Part shown: piece by piece, positions 40,984 through 50,766 of the stretch | Position numbering within the stretch: position 1 is the stretch's first letter | How the letters are laid out: every line of letters begins with the position of its first letter | Assembly (NCBI GenBank): GCA_018063105.1 | Contig: JAGOQX010000002.1 | Span: 1 to 64,000, forward strand | Direction: 5' to 3' | Length of the DNA: 64,000 bases | DNA from: Patescibacteria group bacterium | GTDB taxonomy: Bacteria > Patescibacteriota > Patescibacteriia > 2-12-FULL-60-25 | Notes under the pieces: generated by a model | Database searches by the model: none | What the model saw: the letters and a program-made list of their open reading frames with translations, nothing else | What the model was told of the DNA's origin: nothing | Made by a program: the position numbers and the translations under genes

Positions 40984-41433
40984 ATGAATATGACGGATAT
41001 CACAAAACATGTTTCGATCAAAGCGGCTATCATCACAGCGGTTGCTGTTGGATTGTTATTAGGAATATTTCAGCTAGGAATTTTTGTTGGATATCGAAAA
41101 GCAACATTCTCCTACAATTGGGGTGACAATTATCATCGGATGTTCGCAGGTCCGAAGCGCGGTTTTTTTCAGGATTTTCAGGGACGAGGTTTTATGAATG
41201 CCCACGGTTTGATGGGAGATGTCTTAAAAATAGATGGGAATACCATTATCTTGAGAGACAAGGACGCTACAGAAAAGGTTGTAATTGTTGGGCCGGGAAC
41301 AACGATTCGTCGTGGACCAGAAGTGCTTCAGATGTCTGATATACGTGAAGGAGAAGATATTGTGGTTATCGGTGGTCCGAATTCTCAGGGTCAGATTGAC
41401 GCAAAGTTGATTCGTATTTTTCCACGTCAATAA
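40984..41433 (+). CDS. Membrane-anchored DUF5666-like protein
   Basis: 149 aa. One membrane segment at about 14-36, then a Gly/Phe-rich extracytoplasmic stretch and a small beta domain (about 75-147) with alternating short strands (DVLKIDGNTIILRD, then DIREGEDIVVIG). The fold and spacing resemble DUF5666/OB-like domains. A second protein of the same layout ends the operon (45366-45827). It lies 4 nt after the preceding gene and 2 nt before the efflux adaptor. Confidence 0.65.
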   Translation: MNMTDITKHVSIKAAIITAVAVGLLLGIFQLGIFVGYRKATFSYNWGDNYHRMFAGPKRGFFQDFQGRGFMNAHGLMGDVLKIDGNTIILRDKDATEKVVIVGPGTTIRRGPEVLQMSDIREGEDIVVIGGPNSQGQIDAKLIRIFPRQ

Positions 41434-41435
41434 CT

Positions 41436-43403
41436 ATGCCGCTCCATCTGAAACAGTGGGTGACGAAGGGTCGTGTGATTGCTTGTTTGGTGTTGCTCGT
41501 AGGTGGAGGGTTTTGGTGGTACCGGTCTGCGACGCAAGTATCTGCCGAATCAAAATATGTTCTATCCGCTGCAACAAAGGGGATGCTCATCATTTCATTA
41601 TCGGGGACGGGTCAGGTCTCTTCTGAAAGTCAGTTGGATGTGAAACCGTTGGTTAGCGGAAAGGTTTTGGATATTCCTGTGAAGGAAGGGCAGGAGGTGA
41701 AAAAAGGAGACATTCTCATGAAGCTCGATCAGAGTGACGCGCTTAAGTCCGTTCGTGATGCTGGGCAGACAGTCCGTGATGCACAGGTGAGTTTGGCATC
41801 TGCACGGTTATCTTTTTCAAAAATAAAACAACCTCCACAGGCGACGAGCTTGTTGCAGGCAACGAATGCGGTGAATCAGGCGCAGCGTGATTTGGATGCG
41901 TTGTATGAAGGGCCGAATGCATCTGATTTGGCACAGGCGCAAGCACAGATTCAATCAGCCCAACAAAATGTGAAACCATCAGCTGACGGAAAGACGCCTC
42001 AGGTGATTCGAAACGCCTATGATAATGAGGTTGCGGCGTTTAAGGCGATACTGCCAACATTGACGACGTCATTAAATGATGCGGATATAGTTCTAGCTGT
42101 AGACAACGCTGGTGCAAATGCTAGTTTTGCAACTCTCCTTTCGGTACTTGATCAATCACGGAAATATCAAGCAATCGCGAATTACAGTATCGCAAAAGGC
42201 GCGATTCAGTCAGCAAAGACTGCGATAGATCCATTAGTTTTGCAGAATGAAGATCCGAAAAAAATCGATGGCGTGGGCGCGATATTGCAGGATGCCTTAG
42301 AAAAAACAGCAGTGATGTTGAATGATGTATCAATGGCGTTGTCGAGTACGTTAACCTCATCAAGTTTTAGTCAGTCGAGTTTAGATAGTTTGAAGAATAC
42401 AATTCAGAGCGATCGAACAAACATTACGTCAAAGCAGTCTACGCTGGTGACACAGCAGCAGTCGGTTATTCAGGCGAATACAAGTTATACGAGCTCACTC
42501 ATTTCCTTGGAGCAAGCGAAGATTTCGTTAGACAGATTGAACGCACCGCCTGATCCGAAAAGTGTTGCCGCAGCAGAGGAGAGATTAACGGTTGCAAAAC
42601 AGCAACTTGTTGATCTGAAAGCCGGTGCATTGCCGATTGATGTGCAGATTGCACAGAATTCCGTTGATCAACGCGCGACAGCCGTTACTGCAGCGCAGAT
42701 AAAATATTCGGACATCGTACAGACGTTGGCGAATTATACGGTCGTTGCTCCGTTTGACGGTATTGTCGCAAAAATTCTAGTTCAAAAAACGGATAGCGTA
42801 TCTTCTGGTACGGCTGTCGTTACAATGCTTACGAACCAGCAACTTGCCACGATCACATTAAACGAAGTTGATGCAGCCAAAGTGAAATCAGGTCAAAAAG
42901 TGACGGTATCATTTGATGCTGTTGATGGGTTGACAATGACGGGCACGATCGCGAATGTGAGTGCGTTGGGAACGGTGACCCAAGGTATTGTGAACTACAC
43001 GACGAAGATCGTATTCGATACACAGGATCCTCGTATTCGAGCGGGGATGAGTGTTCGTGCTTCCATTGTGATCGACACGCGGTCAGATGTTGTTCTTGTT
43101 CCAAATGCAGCAGTGAAAACGTCTGGAGGTCAGCAGTATGTTCAGTTTATCGATAACATGAGTCCGAGCGGTACATCGGCTGGAACACAGGTGAGCGGTA
43201 CAGTACGTCGTCAGATCGTTCAAATTGGTGCGACAAATGACTCTGAAACAGAAATCGTCAGCGGCGTGAATGAGGGGGATCAAGTTGTCGTTCAAACAAT
43301 CACTGCGGCAGCCTCTGCTGCAGCGCCTGCGGCATCGAATAGCTCGATTCGTATTCCTGGAATGACCGGGGGTGGCGCAGGTGGTTTTGGAGGAGGACGA
43401 TAA
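41436..43403 (+). CDS. Efflux periplasmic adaptor (HlyD/MacA family)
   Basis: 655 aa, long for the family. N-terminal membrane anchor about 10-28. A lipoyl-like half-domain (about 60-95, KPLVSGKVLDIPVKEGQEVKKGD) and a very long coiled-coil hairpin (about 100-420) follow. The second lipoyl half (VVAPFDGIVAKILV) is near 437. Beta-barrel and membrane-proximal domains follow, then a Gly-rich tail. It couples to the MacB-like ATPase and permease encoded next. It is surprising in a presumed monoderm; the adaptor may span a thick envelope or act in secretion. Confidence 0.88.
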   Translation: MPLHLKQWVTKGRVIACLVLLVGGGFWWYRSATQVSAESKYVLSAATKGMLIISLSGTGQVSSESQLDVKPLVSGKVLDIPVKEGQEVKKGDILMKLDQSDALKSVRDAGQTVRDAQVSLASARLSFSKIKQPPQATSLLQATNAVNQAQRDLDALYEGPNASDLAQAQAQIQSAQQNVKPSADGKTPQVIRNAYDNEVAAFKAILPTLTTSLNDADIVLAVDNAGANASFATLLSVLDQSRKYQAIANYSIAKGAIQSAKTAIDPLVLQNEDPKKIDGVGAILQDALEKTAVMLNDVSMALSSTLTSSSFSQSSLDSLKNTIQSDRTNITSKQSTLVTQQQSVIQANTSYTSSLISLEQAKISLDRLNAPPDPKSVAAAEERLTVAKQQLVDLKAGALPIDVQIAQNSVDQRATAVTAAQIKYSDIVQTLANYTVVAPFDGIVAKILVQKTDSVSSGTAVVTMLTNQQLATITLNEVDAAKVKSGQKVTVSFDAVDGLTMTGTIANVSALGTVTQGIVNYTTKIVFDTQDPRIRAGMSVRASIVIDTRSDVVLVPNAAVKTSGGQQYVQFIDNMSPSGTSAGTQVSGTVRRQIVQIGATNDSETEIVSGVNEGDQVVVQTITAAASAAAPAASNSSIRIPGMTGGGAGGFGGGR

Positions 43404-43405
43404 AT

Positions 43406-44128
43406 ATGATTGATGTAACGGACGTCACGAAAAAATATGTTACAGGTGATATTGAGTTTTTAGCACTAAAAGGTCTGACGTTTAGTGTCAAAGAGGGCGA
43501 GTTCGTCGCAATCATGGGTCCATCGGGATCTGGAAAATCAACACTGATGCACATTCTTGGTGCGCTCGATGTTCCTTCAACGGGTACGTATATGCTCGAT
43601 GGAAAAGATGTTTCAAAGATGGAAGAAAATGAATTAGCCGTTGTTCGAAGAGAAAAGATCGGATATGTTTTTCAATCGTTTAACTTATTGAAACGAACGT
43701 CCGTTTTGAGAAATGTCATGATTCCGTTGATGTATGCTGGTGTGCCTCGTGCAAAGCGATTAGAGCGAGCGACACGAGCGTTACATTCAGCGGGATTGGA
43801 CGAAACATATTTTAACCATTTATCAAATCAGATTTCAGGTGGGCAGATGCAGCGTGTGGCAATCGCTCGTGCGTTAGTGAATGAGCCCGCAATTATTCTC
43901 GCAGACGAGCCAACGGGAAATCTAGATTCGAAAACGGGAAATGTTGTTCTCGGAACATTTCAACGACTGAATAAAGAGGGGCATACCATTGTGTTGATTA
44001 CGCATGAACGCGATGTCGCAGAGCATGCGCAGCGTATTATCACTATTCGTGACGGTATGGTTCAAAAAGAAGAAACAAATTTTACGCAACGTATTCAAAC
44101 GGAAACTGACGACCATGGAAATTCTTGA
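43406..44128 (+). CDS. ABC transporter ATPase (MacB/LolD type)
   Basis: 240 aa, ATP-binding subunit. Walker [10 protein letters not shown] at about 37-45, Q-loop YVFQSFNLL, signature [14 protein letters not shown] (about 146-159), Walker [12 protein letters not shown] and an H-loop LITHE. The length and sequence match the LolD/MacB ATPase group, which drives export without solute passage through the membrane. It starts 2 nt after the adaptor stop and overlaps the permease gene by 14 nt. Confidence 0.95.
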   Translation: MIDVTDVTKKYVTGDIEFLALKGLTFSVKEGEFVAIMGPSGSGKSTLMHILGALDVPSTGTYMLDGKDVSKMEENELAVVRREKIGYVFQSFNLLKRTSVLRNVMIPLMYAGVPRAKRLERATRALHSAGLDETYFNHLSNQISGGQMQRVAIARALVNEPAIILADEPTGNLDSKTGNVVLGTFQRLNKEGHTIVLITHERDVAEHAQRIITIRDGMVQKEETNFTQRIQTETDDHGNS

Positions 44129-45338
44129 TTTAGTTGAAGAGACGTATATCTCGTTATCCGCGAACAAGGTCCGCTCTGTTTTAACGATGCTTGGAATTGT
44201 GATCGGTATTGCGTCTGTTATTGCAATGGTTGCGATCGGTCAGGGTGCGCAGGGAAATATTCAAGCAAGTATTCAGTCTGCCGGATCGAACTTAGTGATC
44301 GTGACGCCAGGTGCGCAGCGTGGGATTGGGATGCAGGTGAGCGCTGGACGCGGCTCATCGCAAACGCTCACGCAGGCAGATGCGGATGCGATCCGGACAA
44401 CGGTAACGATGGCAAAAGCGGTTGCGCCTGAATTGGCTCGTCGGTATCAGATTAAAGCTAAGGGGACAAATACGAACACGAATGTGATTGGAACAACGCC
44501 GAGTTATCCTGGTGTTCGAAATATTGAAGTTGAACAGGGCGTATTTTTATCTGAACAGGATATTACGTCACTTGGACGCGTTGCCGTTCTTGGTCCTACG
44601 ACAAGGAACGATCTATTCGGAGTTGATTCAAGTCCGATCGGTCAAATGATTACAATCAACTCGATTCAATTCAAAATCATCGGCATCACAAAAGCAAAAG
44701 GCGGAACAGGTTTCACGAATCCGGATGATGTTATGTATATTCCGCTCTCCACGGCGCAGCGATTTTTGGCGGGTGATACGTATGTGTCAACGGTGAGTGT
44801 CGAGGCGGCGGATCAACAAGCAATGGCCAGCGTTCAACAGCAGATCACAGATTTGTTGTTGCAGCGTCATCATCTTTCAAGTGCCGCAGCTGCAGATTTT
44901 AGCGTGCTGAATCAGGCGGATATTGTGGCGTCAGCATCAAGTGTTACAAATACATTCACCGCGCTTCTTGCATCTATTGCGGGTATTTCGTTGTTAGTCG
45001 GAGGAATCGGAATCATGAATATGATGCTCACAACGGTGACAGAACGAACGCGGGAAATTGGATTACGAAAAGCTATTGGTGCACAGCGTGAAGACATTAC
45101 GTATCAGTTTCTGATGGAGGCGGTTTCGCTGACGTTTATCGGGGGAATGATGGGGGTGCTACTGGGTTGGGGAATTGCGTGGGCCGCGACAACATTCGCG
45201 GGGCTCACGACCACTATTTCGTTGTCATCGGTTCTTTTAGCATTCGGTGTATCCGCTGGAATTGGAATCGTCTTCGGTTTCTATCCAGCGTATCGCGCCG
45301 CGCGATTGAATCCGATCGAAGCATTACGTTACGAGTAA
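44115..45338 (+). CDS. ABC transporter permease (MacB/FtsX family)
   Basis: 407 aa from ATG 44115, overlapping the ATPase gene. Typical MacB/FtsX topology: one TM near 22-45, a large extracytoplasmic domain, then three TM segments at about 275-300, 330-355 and 365-390. ANKVRSVLTMLGIVIGIASVIAM and the C-terminal AARLNPIEALRYE are family signatures. With the adaptor and ATPase it makes a complete export machine for a peptide, antibiotic or lipid. Confidence 0.93.
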   Translation: MEILDLVEETYISLSANKVRSVLTMLGIVIGIASVIAMVAIGQGAQGNIQASIQSAGSNLVIVTPGAQRGIGMQVSAGRGSSQTLTQADADAIRTTVTMAKAVAPELARRYQIKAKGTNTNTNVIGTTPSYPGVRNIEVEQGVFLSEQDITSLGRVAVLGPTTRNDLFGVDSSPIGQMITINSIQFKIIGITKAKGGTGFTNPDDVMYIPLSTAQRFLAGDTYVSTVSVEAADQQAMASVQQQITDLLLQRHHLSSAAAADFSVLNQADIVASASSVTNTFTALLASIAGISLLVGGIGIMNMMLTTVTERTREIGLRKAIGAQREDITYQFLMEAVSLTFIGGMMGVLLGWGIAWAATTFAGLTTTISLSSVLLAFGVSAGIGIVFGFYPAYRAARLNPIEALRYE

Positions 45339-45365
45339 TTCATCTATTCACTTATTTTTTTCTCT

Positions 45366-45827
45366 ATGAAAAATCAATACATCATCATGGCAGTGATCGT
45401 TCTCTTGGTCGGTGGAGTTTCGTTTTATGGTGGGATGAAATATCAGCAAGGTAAGACACCGACACGATTTGCAGACGCGGCTGGATTCGGACAGATGCGT
45501 GGAGGTCCGGGTGGTGGGGCCGCGTTTGGTGGTGGTCGTGGTGGAATGAATAGTGGAATGGTGAACGGAGATATTCTCTCGAAGGATGATAAAAGTATCA
45601 CCGTAAAACTTCGTGATGGGGGATCAAAGATTGTCTTTTTCTCTCCAACGACACGCATCGGAAAAACAACAGATGGTGTAATTGCAGATTTGGAGGTTGG
45701 AAAGCAGATCACCGTAACCGGTGCAACGAATTCCGATGGTAGCGTTACGGCGCAGATGATTCAGATTCGAGCTTTTGTTCCAAATAGTGCGACCGGAACG
45801 AGCGCGGCCACAACAACACAGAAATAG
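45366..45827 (+). CDS. Membrane-anchored DUF5666-like protein, second copy
   Basis: 153 aa. TM at about 5-22, a Gly/Arg/Met-rich linker, then a small beta domain (about 62-130; NGDILSKDDKSITVKLRD, then DLEVGKQITVTGA). Same architecture as 40984-41433, and the two flank the efflux genes. Probably the last gene of the ECF-efflux operon. Confidence 0.65.
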   Translation: MKNQYIIMAVIVLLVGGVSFYGGMKYQQGKTPTRFADAAGFGQMRGGPGGGAAFGGGRGGMNSGMVNGDILSKDDKSITVKLRDGGSKIVFFSPTTRIGKTTDGVIADLEVGKQITVTGATNSDGSVTAQMIQIRAFVPNSATGTSAATTTQK

Positions 45828-45856
45828 TTGTTCTTTTGGGCAAAATGTCCTACGCT
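45828..45856 (+). promoter_or_regulatory. Promoter for the EVE-domain gene
   Basis: TTGTTC at 45828-45833, 17 bp, TACGCT at 45851-45856. The predicted start is near 45863, 5 nt before the ATG at 45868. Confidence 0.45.
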
Positions 45857-45867
45857 ATTCCCATTCT

Positions 45868-46281
45868 ATGGCGTATTGGATTTTAAAGACCGAACCCGAG
45901 GTGTATTCCTGGGAAATGCTTGAAAAGGATGGGCGAACCCGATGGGAAGGGGTTCGAAACTATCAGGCACGTAATAATCTCCGGCTCATGAAGCCTGGAG
46001 ATATTGCGTTTATTTATCACAGCGGTGAAGACAAGATGATTCTTGGAATTGCGAAGATTGTTTCTGAAGCATATCCGGACCCGACCGCAACAAAAGGAGA
46101 TTGGGCTGTGGTTGATATTGAGAAAGTGAAACCATTCCAACGCGTTGTCTCATTGGATGAAATGCGAAATACACACGGACTTTCCGTGATGCCACTCGTT
46201 TCTCAGTCACGGTTATCCGTTTCACCCGCAACGGATACTCAAGCCGAAATGATTTTAAAGATCGCAAAAACAACTCTATGA
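45868..46281 (+). CDS. EVE-domain protein
   Basis: 137 aa from ATG 45868. Single EVE (PUA-like) domain: YWILKTEPEVYSWEML at the start, WEGVRNYQARNNL near 28-40, GDIAFIYHS near 45-53. EVE domains bind modified bases in DNA or RNA; the THYN1 group is widespread in bacteria. It overlaps the next gene by 4 nt. Confidence 0.9.
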   Translation: MAYWILKTEPEVYSWEMLEKDGRTRWEGVRNYQARNNLRLMKPGDIAFIYHSGEDKMILGIAKIVSEAYPDPTATKGDWAVVDIEKVKPFQRVVSLDEMRNTHGLSVMPLVSQSRLSVSPATDTQAEMILKIAKTTL

Positions 46282-48326
46282 AGAAAACGCACATTGCCGG
46301 TATAGGTATTGCTATCGCCATTCTCGTCTGTCTGTTCAGTGTGTGGTTTTGGTCTCTTGGTGCGATCGCCTCAGAGGATGTGCCGTACATGCGATTAGAC
46401 GCGGTTCAAGGAAAGGTTGAATGGAAGCGTGAGACGGATGCAAACTGGGGTCCATTAACTGAGACGGTTGATGTGCGTCGCGGTGACATGATTCGAACAA
46501 GTGCAGACGGTAAGGCGGAGATTCGGTGGGGGGATCGTGGTATCACTCGTATCGATTCAGATTCGCAGGTCACGGTTGAGGATATTCCAGAGCGAGAAAT
46601 ACCTGCAACGAACGTGTTGATACGACTTCGTGTTACTTCAGGCCGTGCATGGTCTCGGATGTTAAAGCTGTTGGATGTGCAGAGCGCAGTGGAGGTGGAG
46701 AGTGGTGGTATCGTCGCGACCGTTCGAGGAACGGCATTTGGTGTTGCTGCGCAGGCGTCATCAACGGATGTGATGGTTTCTGATTCTGTGGTTCGTGTTT
46801 CTTCCGTAAAAAATCAAACAGAACTTTTTGTTCGACAGGGTCGAGTGAGTACCTTTAGTCTGGCCGGTGCTCTCGTTATGCTTCGTGATGCAGAAAATTC
46901 AGACGCATGGTTTTCTGAAAACGTGAAAGCGGATGAACAGTTTGATCGTGAATTAGAGCAGGAAATTGCTCAGCGATTTCGGCAACGTATTCCGCGTGGT
47001 CCGATGGTGTTGATTGATTGGTCCGAGCAGCTCCATGAGCGAATGGCGCGCGGTGAAGAGAAGACGCGACTCGCAAGTGCTTACGCGGCCCGTCATATTG
47101 CAGAAGCTTCTATCTGCTCGATGGACTCATTGTGTCGAACGGACGTGGGTCGTTTAGGACTTGTTCAAGATGTGTTGAAAGAGCTACCGGAAAATGATCA
47201 ACGGAAACTTGCTGTTGATGTGTTGCATGCATTATTTTTGCATCGTCCTCTTCGGGATGTGCCGTTCCGCAGTGAACTTGTGGCAGCGTTGCAGAGACTG
47301 CGCGGTCAGTTGGTGTCGGTACAGCCTCAGCCATTTTCAGATGCGATCACGATCGATGATCGCATTGATGCTGCTATTGTGAATGGATTAACAGAAAGTG
47401 TGCGTCAGCAATTGATTCAAGATGTTTCTGATTGGTTTGCGCCGTTGCAATCCGGAAGCGGAATTCCGGAAGATCAACTTGCGTTGCTTCGTCAAAAAGC
47501 AATTTCCTTGGATGAACGACTTTCCGTACCCGTTGCTGCATTTCCTGTTCAGTCAGAATCAAGTCCAACGTCAACGTCTCCGCTGCTGGTGAATACGCAG
47601 GCGACGATGACGATTGGCGGTACGGGAGGATTGCCAAAGCCGGTCACTGCACCGGGAACGTCTCCATCAGGGAATGGGACGGGGCCTGCTCCCGTGTCAC
47701 AGCCTGTGTGCGGGTATCGCTCATTGAGCGTCTTCGCAAAACCTGATCAGGGGATTCGCGTGGGGGATCGAGTTGTGTTTTCGGTGTACCTCGTGTGCGC
47801 AGATGGTCGAGTGCTGGATGTGACGACTCAAGCAATATTTCAGATCGGATCACAAACACAGGGTTCGATCTCTGGGAACGTCCTTGTTCCGCGTGTTGCA
47901 GGACCGATCACGGTAACGACGTTGGTGATTGAAAATGGAACGCAGCGAACACAGCAAACCGTCTTACAGGTTGCCGCAGCGATACGTGTTCCAACGAGTA
48001 TCGTCGTGACAACATCTGGTCAAACGACGCTCACCACAGGTCAGCGCGCTCCATTAACGGCTCGAGTTGCGTATTCAGATGGTGCATCAACAGAGGTTAC
48101 GTATCAGTGTTCTTGGTCATCATCAGATGCAAAGATTGGTTCAGTGAATGACAGTTATTTCACCGCATTGTCCGGAACCGGTGGTACAGCATCTGCAATA
48201 TGTGCATACACAGAGGCTGGGATAACGGTGAAAGGGTCGTTACTCTTTACCGTCAAAATGGATCCAGCGTTGCAACCAACGGTCACTTCACCTGTACCAG
48301 TCTTTAATCCGAATAGAATCTTTTAA
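46278..48326 (+). CDS. FecR-domain surface protein with Ig-like C-terminal domains
   Basis: 682 aa. N-terminal membrane segment (about 7-30). The FecR-type domain (about 40-185) has the VRRGDMIRTSADGKAEIRW pattern and VRGTAFGV near 150. A helical middle region (about 215-400) follows, then a Ser/Thr/Pro/Gly spacer and two Ig-like beta domains of the Big_2 type (about 478-555 and 570-665; TSIVVTTSGQTTLTTGQ). Surface-anchored; ligand unknown. It overlaps the EVE gene by 4 nt. Confidence 0.75.
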   Translation: MKKTHIAGIGIAIAILVCLFSVWFWSLGAIASEDVPYMRLDAVQGKVEWKRETDANWGPLTETVDVRRGDMIRTSADGKAEIRWGDRGITRIDSDSQVTVEDIPEREIPATNVLIRLRVTSGRAWSRMLKLLDVQSAVEVESGGIVATVRGTAFGVAAQASSTDVMVSDSVVRVSSVKNQTELFVRQGRVSTFSLAGALVMLRDAENSDAWFSENVKADEQFDRELEQEIAQRFRQRIPRGPMVLIDWSEQLHERMARGEEKTRLASAYAARHIAEASICSMDSLCRTDVGRLGLVQDVLKELPENDQRKLAVDVLHALFLHRPLRDVPFRSELVAALQRLRGQLVSVQPQPFSDAITIDDRIDAAIVNGLTESVRQQLIQDVSDWFAPLQSGSGIPEDQLALLRQKAISLDERLSVPVAAFPVQSESSPTSTSPLLVNTQATMTIGGTGGLPKPVTAPGTSPSGNGTGPAPVSQPVCGYRSLSVFAKPDQGIRVGDRVVFSVYLVCADGRVLDVTTQAIFQIGSQTQGSISGNVLVPRVAGPITVTTLVIENGTQRTQQTVLQVAAAIRVPTSIVVTTSGQTTLTTGQRAPLTARVAYSDGASTEVTYQCSWSSSDAKIGSVNDSYFTALSGTGGTASAICAYTEAGITVKGSLLFTVKMDPALQPTVTSPVPVFNPNRIF

Positions 48327-48332
48327 CGGAAT

Positions 48333-49862
48333 ATGGATCAGAAAAAAACGTTTGTCGTATCAACGGCGATTGTGTATGCAAATGCTTCTCCGCATATCGG
48401 TTTTGCATTAGAGCAAATCTACTGCGACGCCATGGCGCGTGCGGCACGGTTGCGTGGTCAGCGTGTGACGTTTATGACAGGAACGGATGAGCACGGGCAG
48501 AAGATCGCGCGAAAAGCAGAGGAGGCAGAAAAAGATCCGCAAACGTTTACGGATGAGATTGCGGAGGAATATCGTGCGCTTGCAGCAAAGCTTTCCATTT
48601 CATACACCGACTTTATTCGAACAACAGAACCTCGTCATCGAGCATCTGTTGAAGCGTTCTGGGAGCGTGTCATGAACAATGGATACATTGAAAAACGGAC
48701 GTATCGTGGATTGTATTGTGTTGGATGTGAAGCATTTAAAACAGAGAAAGATTTGGTTGATGGAAAATGCCCAGATCATTTGGTTGCACCGGAAATGGTT
48801 GAAGATGAAAATTATTTTTTCCTTTTATCAAAATTTGGTGATCGATTGAGTGCACTGTATGCCGAGCGTCCGGATTTTGTGTATCCGGAGGAGAAATTTA
48901 ACGAGGTGAAACAGATGGTTGCAGGTGGACTAGAGGATATTAGCATTTCTCGTTCCACAAAATTTCTGACCTGGGGGATTCCTGTCCCAGGTGATGCTTC
49001 CCAGGTGATCTATGTTTGGTTTGATGCCTTGGTAAACTACCTCACCGTTCTTGGATTCCCGGATGACTCCTACACTGATCGATGGCCGGCTTCGTGGCAC
49101 ATTGTGGGAAAGGAAATTAACCGATTTCATACCGTGTTGTGGCCTGCGATGTTGATGGCGGCTGGCATTGAAGTTCCGTCTCGCGTTGGTGTCCATGGGT
49201 GGATTCATGTTGATGGACAAAAGATGTCAAAAACAATTGGAAATGTGATCGCTCCTCAGGATCTTCTTGAGACGTTTGGATTAGATGGAATGCGTTACCT
49301 CCTGCTCCGTTATATCCCGTTTAATGGTGATGGCGATTATTCAGATCAACGTTTCCGTGAGCGTTATGATTCGGATTTAGCGAACAACCTTGGAAATCTC
49401 GTGTTCCGAGTGAGCAACATGTTGATGAAATATCGCGATGGCGTGGTGCCTGCTCAAGCGAGCTCCGTGATTTCGATCGATGATATATCCGCTCGGTATC
49501 AAGCGGCAATTGCTTCACTGTCTTTTGATCAGGCTCTTGGTATTGTGTGGACTGAATTGATTGATGCTGCAAATAAATTGATTGAAGAGACGAAACCGTG
49601 GACGCTTGCAAAAGAAGGAAAGGAATCAGAATTAAATGATGTGTTGTATCGCTGTCTTGAAACGCTTCGATTGATCGCATGGATGATTCGTCCGTGTATG
49701 CCGGGAGCGTCCGATGCGTTGTTAGATCAACTTGGTCAGACTTCAGATCGAGACTCTGTGACATGGAGTGCGGTGATGCATTGGGGTGTGTTAGAGCCGG
49801 GATCAAAAGTCGCACTTGGTCAACCCATGTTTCCAAGACTTGCAACAACGGAATCCACATAA
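48333..49862 (+). CDS. metG: Methionyl-tRNA synthetase
   Basis: 509 aa class I synthetase. The HIGH-equivalent is in YANASPHIGFALEQ (about 14-27). The connective zinc region has CVGCEAF and a later KCPDH (about 127-148), consistent with a single-knuckle MetRS. KMSKS-type loop KMSKTIGN near 295-302. The anticodon-binding helical domain lies C-terminal, with no EMAP-type tail. It is 6 nt after the FecR gene and converges with the minus-strand gene beyond. Confidence 0.95.
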   Translation: MDQKKTFVVSTAIVYANASPHIGFALEQIYCDAMARAARLRGQRVTFMTGTDEHGQKIARKAEEAEKDPQTFTDEIAEEYRALAAKLSISYTDFIRTTEPRHRASVEAFWERVMNNGYIEKRTYRGLYCVGCEAFKTEKDLVDGKCPDHLVAPEMVEDENYFFLLSKFGDRLSALYAERPDFVYPEEKFNEVKQMVAGGLEDISISRSTKFLTWGIPVPGDASQVIYVWFDALVNYLTVLGFPDDSYTDRWPASWHIVGKEINRFHTVLWPAMLMAAGIEVPSRVGVHGWIHVDGQKMSKTIGNVIAPQDLLETFGLDGMRYLLLRYIPFNGDGDYSDQRFRERYDSDLANNLGNLVFRVSNMLMKYRDGVVPAQASSVISIDDISARYQAAIASLSFDQALGIVWTELIDAANKLIEETKPWTLAKEGKESELNDVLYRCLETLRLIAWMIRPCMPGASDALLDQLGQTSDRDSVTWSAVMHWGVLEPGSKVALGQPMFPRLATTEST

Positions 49863-49897
49863 CAAAAGCCCCCATGCCAAATGCAGCATGAGGGCGG
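49861..49897 (-). terminator. Terminator of the GC-rich minus-strand gene
   Basis: A 10-bp stem with one mismatch (49868-49877 with 49886-49895) and an 8-nt loop. On the minus strand it is followed by TTTTGTT. It lies between convergent metG and the 265-aa gene. Confidence 0.65.
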
Positions 49898-49911
49898 AAG
49901 CGACGAGAGCC

Positions 49912-50709
49912 TTACTTCTTGAAGATGAGGCAGTTACGAATATCGAACCCCTTTTTCTTCCCAGGAGAAGGGGGCTTCTGGCATGCGATCACGAGGGCCG
50001 GATTCTCGAACGGAGTGAAGTTCGCCGGATCGCTTTGCGTGCCATTCGTGAAGGCGTTGAGCGTTCCCGCGGTGATCGGAGTAGATCCTGCGACGCCCGT
50101 TTGGCTGGGCGTCTCAGCAGTGATCGTGACGGGTTGCTTGTTCACGAAGAAGAGAGAAGGAGCCACGAGGAGTCCGATGGCGACAGCGATGATGACTCCT
50201 GAGATCCCGATGACTGCCCGTTTGATTTCGGGATTCAGCTTGAACCCGAACGGCTTCTTCGGCGGAGGAGACTTGTCTTTCGACTTCTCCGCCGGAGGAG
50301 CTTGTCGACTGACGATGGTCACCTGAGATGGGCCATCCGGTCCCGCATCTTGGAGGCGCTTCGGCGTATCCACGACCTCCGGAGCCTTCTCGACCCACGG
50401 GGACTTTCGGTCCGAAGCGGGTGGTTGCTCGTCCGCGGCCGCGATCTTGCTTGCTGCCGCCACGAAGTCCGGATCCGATGTCCGCTTCTCGAGAGCCGGA
50501 GCGGGGGCGGCCTTGGGCTCGGAAGTGGGGAGCGGGGGCGGAAGAGCAACTCGGAGGCTGCGCTGGGGCGACGAGGGCGGCGGCGGAGGAGGAGCGTCTT
50601 CTTCTTCGAGCACGCTGACTCGACTACGAAGCTTGATTTGTTTGACGGTGGGAGCGGGATCGCCCTCACCCGTAGACGTCGGCGTATTGTGACGCGAGTT
50701 CGTGTCCAT
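49912..50709 (-). CDS. GC-rich Pro/Lys-rich single-pass membrane protein, unknown
   Basis: 265 aa from ATG 50709, preceded by an AAGGAAGG Shine-Dalgarno. The first 170 residues are disordered and cytoplasmic, rich in Pro, Ala, Ser and Lys with a polyproline run. A membrane segment (about 172-195; VIGISGVIIAVAIGLLVAP) follows, then about 70 extracytoplasmic residues ending in KKKGFDIRNCLIFKK. Base composition and codon use are far more GC-rich than flanking genes. Own promoter (50767-50795) and terminator. I do not recognise a family; it may be transferred DNA. Confidence 0.65.
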   Translation of the reverse strand: MDTNSRHNTPTSTGEGDPAPTVKQIKLRSRVSVLEEEDAPPPPPPSSPQRSLRVALPPPLPTSEPKAAPAPALEKRTSDPDFVAAASKIAAADEQPPASDRKSPWVEKAPEVVDTPKRLQDAGPDGPSQVTIVSRQAPPAEKSKDKSPPPKKPFGFKLNPEIKRAVIGISGVIIAVAIGLLVAPSLFFVNKQPVTITAETPSQTGVAGSTPITAGTLNAFTNGTQSDPANFTPFENPALVIACQKPPSPGKKKGFDIRNCLIFKK

Positions 50710-50766
50710 GTGGACCTTCCTTTCCAAGGGACGTTCCTCATTGAGAGTGGTCAACGAGAATAAAAA

